From Cunninghamella blakesleeana (lineage: Eukaryota; Mucoromycota; Mucoromycetes; Mucorales; Cunninghamellaceae), in assembly GCA_017871115.1 (NCBI GenBank), contig JAFCIZ010000001.1, positions 5,803,501 to 5,867,500 of the forward strand: DNA of 64,000 nt, written 5' to 3'. The notes under the pieces are model-generated. The model made no database searches and had not been told where the DNA came from. It saw only the letters and a program-made list of their open reading frames with translations. The position numbers and the translations under genes were made by a program. Of this stretch, positions 54,351 to 64,000 are shown piece after piece. The stretch's first letter is position 1; every line of letters begins with the position of its first letter.

Positions 54351-56309
54351 TTATGACCATGGATTATCATCTAAAATTTCATCACGATGCCAATCAAATG
54401 CAGAAGTACCATGATCACCAAGATGAGAAAGTGTTGCTATAGGTTTGTTATCTGCTTCAATTCCTGCAAAACCAATATCACGTTTTTCACTTGCTATAGA
54501 AGTTAAAAATTGTTCTTCTTCTTCTTCTTCTACTCTCTTAGTGTTACTATTATTCATTAAACTATTATCCCCATGCCAATTAGCAATTAAATCAGCAAAT
54601 GCTCTACGTTTTACTGGTTCAATATCATTGATCTTTTTATGAATAGAATTATTATTATTGTTATTATGATTCTTTTTGGAAGTCGCTGGAAAAGGTGTGC
54701 TCATATTAGGTGTTAAAGATAGTTGACCAAGAGGAGGATGAGTGCTCCATGGATCATTATCGCTATTATTGTTATTACTATGTTGATGGTGATTGGTATG
54801 TGTAGTAATATTTGTAGTACTAAAATTATTCGAAAGAGGTGAAGTGATAGGCGATTCTATACCATTAAAGTAATGATTATGGTGTTGATGATGTTTTGAT
54901 GTTGGTGTACTAGAAGAAGCCGTTATATTTAGTGAATCAAACTGAGTTACCGATGCATATATTTCTGGATCATCATAATTCATTATCATTGTTGTTGAAG
55001 AGGGTGAGTTATTTGTATTATTAAACTTACTTTTTAATAGAGACGCATCCATGGCAAACGCCCTTGTTGCTTCATCTTCCATCATAGCAGCCTTTTGTTG
55101 CTGTAATATTTTATCATTTTCATCCATATAATCATTATCTTTTTCTTGTTCTTGTTCTATTTCTTCCTTTTTTTCTACAACATTTATATAGTTCTCATTT
55201 TCTCTATTTAAAGGTGACTCTATTCGTTGTACAGTATCCTGTTGCTGTTGATGTTTTTTATGTATACGAGGAGGAGGAGGAGGAGGGCTAATACTTGTTG
55301 TTGACATTGAAGAAGAGATATTACGCCTAGCAGGTGGCGGTGGAGGTGGTTGTTTTTTTGTTGACAAAGAAGGCTCTAAAACTGGAGAAAAGAGTGAAGA
55401 TTGAGATTGAGATGATAAAGAGGAAGCGCTTGATTGAGTAGGTTGAGAAGACATGGTTCGTGGAGGCGGAGGAGGCGGTGAAGGCGAAGACGAAGATGGA
55501 GAATTGAAGGGGTGTGAGCCATTTGCATTTAAATGATTATTATTATTATTATTATTGGTATTAGTAGTAGCAATTGTAGTAGAAGGTGGTATAGTTGTAG
55601 AGAGTGGTTTATTATTATATTGTGTATCCGATATTTTCCCAATCGTATTACTATTATTATTCTTATTTTTACTATCATTGTCTTTATTAGTATTATTATT
55701 ATGAGATGTAGTTGTTATAGTTGTGGAAGAAGAAGTAGTTACTTTTTTTGTAGCTGTAGAATTAGTTGACACCGTTCTTTTTGATGCCAAGCCTGATTTC
55801 TTTCCACCACCAAATAAAAAATCTTCATCTTCATCGTCATCCGTTAATTTATTTAAACCAGTTCGTAAAGAAGTTGAGGTACGCATAGATCGTTTATTCC
55901 CAAACTTACTAACATCAATATCACCGAAAATACTACTAGTATGATGACTATTAGGTGAATTTGTTTTTGGAGACATTAAAGGATCTATTGGAGAACTAGA
56001 CTGACTTGATCTAGTCGATAAAGGATCATTAGATAAATTACTAGCGTTTAAAGGATCTATAAATAAAGAAATATGAATATATATAATATAGAGAGTATCG
56101 TTAGATATATATTTTCTTCGATATATATAAAGGTATTTATTATCATTATTATATAGTTTATATTGTTATACAGTGATAAAAGTTGTGCATATATATATAT
56201 ATATATAAAAGACCATTTTTCTTATTTTATGTTATATTATTCCTATTACTATTTTACCATCACCAAATAAATGACCATGTTTTGCTCTTTGTTTCGACTT
56301 GAAGGACAT
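54351..56309 (-). CDS. Large disordered protein with DPW/NPW motifs, unknown function
   Basis: Two exons, 56309-56258 and 56056-54351, 585 aa. Exon 1 encodes MSFKSKQRAKHGHLFGD and joins in a Asp codon to DPLNASNLSNDPLS. I do not recognise the family. Visible: DPL/DPW-type peptides (GDDPLNAS, IDPLMSP, NDPWSTHPPL) and a terminal DDNPWS, which resemble clathrin-adaptor or EH-domain ligands. There are also poly-Pro blocks (SPPPPPPRTM, QPPPPPPARR, SPPPPPPRIHKK) that could bind SH3 domains, a short coiled coil, and a conserved-looking C-terminal helix VKRRAFADLIANWHGD. An endocytic or actin-patch scaffold is a reasonable guess only. Confidence 0.7.
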
Positions 56310-57282
56310 TTATAAAATATAGATTTAAAAAATGAAAAGGAAAAAAAAAAAAAAAATAGAAGGAAATAGAAAGAAGAAGAAAGGAAAATAATAAAATAAG
56401 GGTAATTATATATAAAAATATAAAAAATAGCGGAGAATAAATCTAACATTGATCTTTTTTTATTATAATTTAAATTGATTTTAGAAAGGTACCAAGTATC
56501 AATAAGTATATATAAATAATAATAATTATACTTTATATATTGATATATTTTATTAATATATGTATACAAACCCCTATTTTATTACTATTTTATATACTTA
56601 TTTTAAAGTTTTTTCTTATCTAAAGTAAAGAAATATTTTTTAATAAATCCGTTTATTGTCCCTTTTTTTAAGGTTTATTTAAGCATAAATACCATATATA
56701 TTTGTGTGAAATAATAATATACTACTAATTATAGTTATACTTGAATCACTACTCATTTTTATTTTTATTATATACTAAGTATGATCATATTTCAAAGCAT
56801 AAGATACATATAAAATTGATAAAGATTAATTTATATTTAAAATGGCATTAATAGTTACTCTACGTTATTCAAATAAACAAAAAGCTGGGGTAAGGTATTG
56901 TAAATTAGAATTAGTACAGCAAATAGCCTGAATCCAAAATAAAGATACTGATCTTCATCCAATTATATAGGAGAAAAATAATCAAAAGATGGATACCAAT
57001 GCGCGAAAAAAAAAAAAAAAAAATAGCAAATGGATAATTAGAACAATATTTAATTATTACATTATTTTTATTATATTACAAATGGTATCATTAGGATAAT
57101 TATTATTATTGGAACAACTTTTATCAATATAATTATTATATTATAAATGTTGGTATTAGGACAATTATTATTTTTTATAATTATTATTGATTATAATAGC
57201 AGTAGCAGTCGTGTTTGTAGTTGATATAGTTATAAATGTAGATGTAGTAGTAGTTGTAGTAGTTGTATTTTTTTTTTTTTGT
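56310..57282. other. Intergenic, about 1 kb
   Basis: AT-rich. A degenerate direct repeat (ATTAGGA followed by AATTATTATT) occurs near 57091 and 57150. (TAG)n-like repeats lie at 57190-57268. No gene seen. Confidence 0.45.
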
Positions 57283-57869
57283 TTATCGTAAAGGTCTAAG
57301 TCTAACATTCCGCGAATCTAAAATCTCCATATTTTGTTGAGAAGATTCAGTATGTCGCCGCTTTCTACTTCTTTCACCATTTACTGATTCGTTTGATGGT
57401 GAACTTGAACCACGTTTTTTGCTATTAAATATATATTTATATATATTTATATAATAAGTTGACTCGTATACAAATAAATACACTCTTTTTACTATTAAAA
57501 TAAATTTCCATTTTTTTTAACTTTTAATTTACCTTTTTTCCAACGCCATGCTTCGATATTTATATGCCTAATTTATATATATATATATGTTAATGCATGT
57601 ATATGCGTTTATAAAATTTTTATATAACTTACTTCATTTCTTAAATATTCTTCATTTTTAAGATATACTTGTTTTTTATAATTCCATGTTGCTTCTATTC
57701 CTTCCAAACGTTTTTTTTCTACTTCATATTGCTGTTTTCTACTTTTCCAACAAAGTTCCTTTTTTATTAACTTTTCTTGTAGTTCTTTTATAGCTTGTTT
57801 TATATCATATATTTCAAGACATAATTTCGTCTATTCAATAAATAAAAAGTAAATATCAAGAACTTTGCT

Positions 57870-57941
<72 letters not shown>

Positions 57942-59205
57942 AGCATTAACAATAATAAACTATACAAATATTAATTATAATAGTTACATTTTTATCATGA
58001 TTAACTTGATAAACTTCTTGAAAATCTTCGCGAACACGCTTTTCGCACACTGATTGGAAACAAATTCTTTGTCTTTCACATTCATGTTCAAAGATTTCCC
58101 TTCGTAATTGATTCTAATTTAAAAAAAAATTGTTATTTATTAATTTCAGTCAATAATAAAGATAGTATTTATTTATTTTATTTTATTTACAATGATTTTA
58201 TTATTTTCAATTTTGGTATCATTTAAGGATTGTAGCTCTTGTTTCTATTTTTTTAAAAAAAAAATAAAGCAGGTTTTTTTTATTAATCATATAATCATAT
58301 ATAGATAATCATTAATATAAAATTATCAATTTAGTACTTACAATAGTTTTAATTTCTTCGTCGTCATCTTCTTTCATTACGGTATTTTTTTCCTTCAAAG
58401 CAGCTTGTTCTCTTTCTAAATTTAAAGTAGCAGTTAATTCTTCGTTTTTTTTAGTATATTCTTGGATCACCTTGTAAAAATGATTCTATATTGGTAAAAT
58501 TAAAATAATAAACAAGTAAATATATTGATAGTATATTTCTTTTGATTTATTATTAATATTATTATTTTATGTCTATATTTTTATAATTTATTTTTAATTA
58601 CAATGATTTCGTCGGTTTTATTAGTAGATGGACTTGTCTTATATTCTTGATCTTTTAACGGATGTAATGCAATGATAGCCTAATAAAAATAAATATGAAA
58701 AAGATAGAAATGAGAATAATCAAGTTAATTTAGTGTTTTGTTTTATTTTTTAATTAGTTTTAGTAATATTATTGTTGTTTTAAAATTAAAGCTTACTTCA
58801 AGCTTTTCTTTAATATTATTATTAGATTTAAGATGATCACTGTCTTCAGCTTTAATTTCTTTAGAACCTGACATATTTGAGCTATTTGGGAAAACTATTG
58901 GAAGCTTGTCTATTTTGAAAAATGTAAATGAATAAAAGAAAAATGAGAGGAAATTAATCAATATAGCTATTTTTTTTTCTATTGACCTTTTCTATTATAT
59001 TTATTTTATAAAACTTATTACCAATGTCTTTTTTGTTTTTGTTAGAGTTTTTATCATATGGTTTGACTATTTTAGGTAAAAGAGAAATAGCGCGCTAAAT
59101 AGAAAGATTAAAAATAATGATTAATACAAGAGAAATAACAGAAATACTATAATAATTTATGAACTAATTACTCTGCTTTACCTTTGAACTGGCTTGAGGG
59201 GGCAT
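57283..59205 (-). CDS. Coiled-coil protein of unknown function, ten exons
   Basis: Exons: 59205-59182, 59094-59022, 58909-58797, 58679-58602, 58485-58342, 58244-58191, 58113-57988, 57830-57633, 57567-57533 and 57421-57283. All junctions agree in phase, giving 327 aa. The start MPPQASSK lies in exon 1. Residues about 85-275 form an almost continuous coiled coil (ELTATLNLEREQAALKEKN, QELQSLNDTKIENNKI, QAIKELQEKLIKKELCWKSRKQQYEVEKKRLEG). The tail is basic and Ser-rich (SKKRGSSSPSNESVNGERSRKRRHTE), with RSRKRR as a possible nuclear signal, ending LDSRNVRLRPLR. I do not recognise the family; a kinetochore or spindle protein is possible but unsupported. The intron at 57831-57987 contains T40A29. 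Confidence 0.7.
57871..57939. repeat. T40A29 homopolymer junction inside an intron
   Basis: Forty T followed by 29 A form a perfect inverted repeat able to make a 29-bp hairpin in the transcript. A similar but shorter element (about T22A13) lies at 33671-33706 in a formin intron. Confidence 0.85.
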
Positions 59206-59219
59206 TGTAATATAAAGTA

Positions 59220-59257
<38 letters not shown>

Positions 59258-61271
59258 AACTGAAAAAGAAGTGAAAGAGAAGAAATAAAAAATAAAAAAA
59301 TAGAGTGAGTAAAAAAAGTTGAGTCAATCCAAATTAGGAAACGTGACCAAGCAACTTGACACAAAAAAATTATTAATAAACAAAAATAAAATACGCATAA
59401 GAAAATAATTGATAATTTATAAATTTACCAAGTAACGTCTCGTTATTATGATAATTTATTAATACTAATATTAAATATTAAATATTAAACAAAAGAAAAG
59501 CGTTTCTATAACATTTGCTTTTTTATGCTGCGGAGAATCAAATGCATTTATATACCTATGTTAATTTTTAATCATTGTTTACTTTAATGCAAATAAATAA
59601 AGTATTATATTACTAAACACTTTTTTACAAAAAAAATTTTTTTTTGTTTGCACTGATAGTAAAATAAGGACTTGTTATTTTTATTCCTATCCTCTCCTTT
59701 ATAAATATACACGTAAAAAATCAACTTCAGAAAAACCTATCCTATTATAAACGATATTGATGTTTTAAAAAGACGTTTTAAACAAAAGAATAAAACGATG
59801 TTCAATTATACTAATATATAATAATAATAATAATAGTAATAGTAATAGTAATTTTTAAAAAATAACAATAAAAATACAATAAAATAAATATAGCAAAGTA
59901 GTGATACAAGTAAAGGCAATAAATAAAAAACTAAAGTAAGTCTTCTTTTTAAAGTGGGAATAGAATACAAATATTGTTTTTATCAAGTAAATAACAATTA
60001 TAGTGCCCTCCAGGTAAAAAGTTTAAATGGCCATCTATTCGCTGACGCGTAAAATAAAAGAACATTCTTCGGTAGTTAATATTTTTAACCAGATATAGGA
60101 AAAGTCGAATTGGACGGTAAAGTATTATTTAGTAGTAGTTTTTTGTTGACATACAAGTAGAATAATATTCTGGTGTATGTAAAGGAAGATTCTTTTTGTA
60201 AAACTTGCTATATTAAAGTAGTCAAGATAATGTGTACCTGTTTCCAAGTGAATGAGCTATTCCAGAAAGCATCAATATTTTATAAGTATAGTTTGGTATA
60301 GAATACATAATATTTTTATTGAACTAATAAAATAATGAGAAATAAAAAATTGGCAGGTAAATATCAGGTAGGAGAAAAATTAAAGCTAATTAAAGACGCT
60401 CTTTTTTAAAAAATTAGTAATAATGGCTATTCATTATTATTTTTAATATGTAGGCAACTATTTTATTTTTTATCTTTTTTACTATCATTATTATATTTTA
60501 AAAAAGAAACATATCCAATAGTTACATAAGCATAAATTAAGTTTAAGAGACAAGGATCTAGTCCAAGTATAATCTTAGACTTAATTATTACATTTTGAAT
60601 ACTTTATCAGATATTAATTGTTGTCGTATTAAAATTATATTATATAATGCAGTTGACAATGCTATTGAAATGCTAAAGTATCAAGAAGATCGATTCATTT
60701 TTTCTGGCGCTATATAGATCTCTGATTTGAATTTGATTCTTTAATTTAATTACACAATATTAAAGATTATTGTAGAAAAATTATAACATAAAAATTATAA
60801 TACATACATACAACAATTATGGAATTAACATAAAAAATAGAGGTAACCGGTTTATTATTTTCAGAGATGTATGGATTTTTAACCCGAAGAGCTAATTTTA
60901 GAGCTATACTACTACATATGATGATTTTTTTTCTAATCACCCTTAAATATTGTATATCAAGTGTCAGTTCAAATACTGTTATTTTACATCTTATAACTTT
61001 TAATTTCTGGTATCTTGAATAAAGCAATAGAATTATTTTAAGGTATAGAAAAAATAAAGATACTGAAATAGAATTTTTTTTGTAGAAATATTATATATAT
61101 TAGGAAATAAAATTTAAAATATTATGAAATGGGCCTGTGCAAGACAGAAAAAAAAAAAAAATAGGCAGATCAAAAAGAAAATTAGGGCGTTGTTTAAATT
61201 TTTATACATCCAGAAAAAAAATAAAATTATTTATTTCTTTTTGTTCATTTTTTTCTTTCCATAGTTAAAAT
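59206..61271. other. 2 kb intergenic, gene-poor
   Basis: AT-rich. A (TA)n tract lies near 59228-59252. The 86-codon minus-strand frame at 60767-61027 has no family likeness or splice partners. I found no RNA gene. Confidence 0.45.
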
Positions 61272-62332
61272 ATGCTTCTTTATATACTTGCTATATATTC
61301 TATTTTATTCTTTGTACCATCCTATTCTTATACTCCTCCAACTGTTTTTCAAAAACATCTTACACCATTAGGTGTCCCTTGGGGAGGTAAAGATAAATAT
61401 ATGAAACAGCTACTTTAACCTCTTAAAAATCACTTATTTATTTTTTTTTATTTTTTATTTATCTTGTTATATAAAAGGCCCTCCTATTAAACTTTCTAAA
61501 GAGTTGTTTAAAACGAAGAATATTCCATTTAAGGAACATAATGAAGGTAATTGATAAATAATGAACTTTTTTTAATCTTTTTTTTTTTTTTTTAAAAAAA
61601 AATAAAGTACAATTACATAAGTATATATATTAATTTGTATTAATTTATATAATGTAGATTCACCTTGGTTAGGAATGGAACTTGACTTTCAATATGTGAA
61701 ACCAGTATTTGATAATCTTAATAGCACCACTCAACCTCTTTTAACGAGAAGTAAGTCGACTAAATACTATATAAAGTAATATACATCAAGTAAGCATAAA
61801 AGACACTTATCATTACTATTATGGATATATTTTATTTTCGGTTATAAATCTAGATGAAGCGCATATCACAATCATATCGCCACCGGAATATAAAATTTTG
61901 TCAAGTGCAAATATTAATATTGCTGATATCAATGCTATTGCTATGAAACATAAGGTACAATCTAGCCATTTTAAAGTCGCTTGTTTGGGGAAAGTTTCAC
62001 AACAAAATAATACCGTATATCAGCTTATTGTCACTTCTCCAGATTTAATTAAAATACGGGAAGATATATTCAGACTATACTATTCTAAACATGGAAATTT
62101 AGCATTATTTGACCCTCATGTACGTAATAATGGTGATAAAACAGGAAAAAAAAAAAGATTCCATCAGATGATTATTAACTTTATTTTTATTTTTATTCAT
62201 ATATTTATTTTATATTAATGGTAGTCATTCTGGCCACATATCACTGTTGGGTTTACTAATCATGATCTTTTTATTGAGAATGGAATATATAAAGGATTAA
62301 ATGCATGTTACAGACCAATTGCTTTACATTAA
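61272..62332 (+). CDS. Secreted 2H-phosphoesterase-like protein
   Basis: Five exons: 61272-61386, 61478-61546, 61658-61750, 61854-62119 and 62225-62332, 216 aa. A signal peptide (MLLYILAIYSILFFVPSYSY) is followed by a compact domain. Two H-x-T motifs are visible, H96-I-T in NEAHITIISPPEY and H186-I-T in FWPHITVGFTNHD, about 90 residues apart. This is the defining pair of the 2H phosphoesterase superfamily (cyclic phosphodiesterases and RNA end-processing enzymes). Substrate unknown; the signal peptide suggests the secretory pathway or cell exterior. The tail after HITVGF is short. All phases agree; the second acceptor is AAAAG. Confidence 0.75.
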
Positions 62333-62644
62333 AAGTTGAATAAATTTCACTTGATTTTAATTTTACTATATTAATGTTACGTTATTTAATTTATTATTAT
62401 GTGTTACTTTTTTTAATGATTATTATTTATTTTTCCCGTTTTCTCATAACTATTGGAAAGATTTATTTTACAATAATCAATATTATAAATTTCTGTAAAG
62501 GAAATAGTCATACATATATACACATAGAGTATAAAAAGGATCTAGTTTTTCATTTTTTTTTCTTTTTTCATTTTTTTTTTCTAAAATAAATTTACATATT
62601 TTAGTTATATTATTTTTATCATTGTCCATTCTTTCTAGATACAA
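62333..62644. promoter_or_regulatory. Amylase promoter region
   Basis: 312-base gap with a T-rich stretch at 62549-62582 and no ORF. Short frames here are low complexity. Confidence 0.4.
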
Positions 62645-64000
62645 ATGAAAACTTTAACAATATATTGGTCCCTTTTTGCTATATATTCTATAGGCAATGC
62701 TGTTCCTGTATCTCTTACCAAACGTGCAACCGCTGAAGATTGGAAAGACAGAACTATTTATCAATTATTGACGGATAGGTTCGCTACTACCGATAATTCC
62801 AATGCTTCCTGCCAGGATTTAACAAAATATTGTGGTGGTACTTTTCAAGGCATAACAAACCAATTAGATTACATTCAAGGTATGGGATTTGACGCTATTT
62901 GGATTTCTCCTATTCCTGAAAATGTGGATAATGGTTACCATGGTTATCATGCAAAAGATTTCGAAAAAATAAATTCTCATTTTGGCACCTCTGATGAGCT
63001 GACTACTTTAGTGAATGAAGCCCATCAGAGAAATATGTATGTTATGCTGGATGTCGTGGCCAATCATCAAGGTACTCCATCTACTAAAGGTGATTATTCT
63101 GGTTTTACTTTTAATTCTCCTGATTTATATCATAAGGAATGTACAATTGATTATAATAATCAAAATTCTATTGAAGTTTGTTGGTTAAGCGGTCTCCCTG
63201 ATATTGATACTGAAAATGATGCAAATGTACAAAAATTAAATTCTATTGTAAATGGATGGGTTTCAACCTACAACTTTGATGGTATCAGGATTGATACGCT
63301 CAAACATGTTAGGTAAATAATTTACTTTTTTTTTTAAAAATAATAATATATATGCATATTAAATATTTATTTTTTTCTCATCATTCATAATTTTTATTTT
63401 GTTTCTTCAATTTCTTTTGAAAAAATAGAAAGGACTTCTGGCCTGGCTATATTAAAAGCAGTAACGTTTTTGCGACTGGTGAGGTGTTTGATGGCAATCC
63501 TCAGTATGTTGCTGGATATTTAGAATCAACGAATTCATTGATTAATTATCCTTTATATTATGGAATTATAAATGTATTTACTAAAAAAAATGACATTTCC
63601 ACCTTATACTCGACTTGGCAAACTTTACAAACGGCAACTGGCAACAAAACCTCTTATTTTACCAACTTTTGCGATAATCATGATGTTAAAAGAATTGCTA
63701 CTTTAACAAATGGTGACTATAGTTTGGTAAAAAATGCTGTTACTTTTACTTTAATGATTGAGGGTATTCCAACTTTTTATTATGGTACTGAGGTACGTAA
63801 AATAAAAAAAGTAAAGTCTAAAAAAAGATGCACGTGATCTCATTTTTCATGTAATTTTTTTTAATAATAATGTATGTATATAGCAAGGTCTTTTAGGTTC
63901 AGATGATCCCGATAATCGAAAACCTTTATGGGCAAACGGAGGATTCGATACTACTTCAGATATGTATCAATTTACAAAAACATTAGTTAAAAATGGTCGA
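62645..64000 (+). CDS. Secreted alpha-amylase, GH13 (Taka-amylase type), 3' end outside window
   Basis: Endo-hydrolysis of alpha-1,4-glucan, extracellular. Exons: 62645-63312, 63429-63792 and 63884 to beyond 64000; 383 residues visible of a usual ~450-480. A signal peptide (MKTLTIYWSLFAIYSIGNAVP) is followed by a Lys-Arg site at 26-27, suited to Kex2-type processing. The GH13 regions are all readable: DVVANHQG, GIRIDTLKH with the nucleophile D217, GEVFDG with the acid/base E241, and FCDNHD with the stabiliser D308. The opening WKDRTIYQLLTDRFA and the Cys of NASCQDLTKYCGG match fungal amylases. Both introns keep frame. The enzyme looks intact as far as seen. Confidence 0.95.

Noticed and set aside
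60767..61027. 86-codon minus-strand frame
   Set aside because: No family likeness, no splice partners, composition of intergenic DNA.

Overview
The window is eukaryotic and almost certainly fungal nuclear DNA. It is very AT-rich, and its genes are cut by short GT-AG introns. Nearly every intron placed here ends in TAG and begins GTAAGT, GTAAAT or GTAAAA. The protein set fits an early-diverging fungus, most likely Mucoromycota/Mucorales (inference): a HOY1/Phx1-type homeodomain factor, an alpha-arrestin ending in PPxY, a Taka-amylase-type secreted amylase, RFT1, calreticulin, and a DDX42-type DEAD-box helicase that budding yeasts lack. I see no transposon, CRISPR array, plasmid or viral gene.

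Layout. 1-9 kb: RPL13, a ZIP7/Yke4-type zinc transporter, a divergent DEK_C+SWIB protein, a low-complexity unknown and a DNAJC17-type spliceosomal J protein. 9-12.5 kb: no protein gene, but a non-coding host transcript with one C/D box snoRNA in each of five successive introns. 12.5-22.5 kb: RPL10, a coiled-coil unknown, RPS10, a 2.5 kb gap and poly(A)-binding protein. 23-39 kb: a secreted unknown, a KDM8/JMJD5-type JmjC oxygenase, a 17-exon diaphanous-type formin (1720 aa) and RFT1. 39-49 kb: DDX42 helicase, calreticulin, a mitochondrial-type hotdog thioesterase, dynactin p24 and an arrestin-related adaptor. 51-64 kb: homeodomain factor, two unknowns, a secreted 2H-phosphoesterase-like protein and an alpha-amylase cut by the window end.

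The main discovery candidate is the 9.9-11.3 kb array. The antisense guides of its five snoRNAs match, in order, the targets of yeast snR78 (25S Um2421), snR77 (18S Um578), snR75 (25S Gm2288), snR74 (18S Am28) and snR73 (25S Cm2959). That is the order of the S. cerevisiae SNR78-SNR72 polycistron with snR76 and snR72 missing, here placed one per intron. A second signal is a GGATGGAT repeat upstream of all three ribosomal-protein genes, probably inside leader introns. The region is rich in translation and ribosome functions (RPL13, RPL10, RPS10, rRNA methylation guides, PABP) and ER glycoprotein functions (RFT1, calreticulin), but the genes are independent units, not operons.

Exon coordinates were worked out by hand from reading frame, splice-site consensus and protein-family continuity. 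All intron phases given are consistent, but none is confirmed by RNA data. The rRNA and yeast snoRNA comparisons are from memory.
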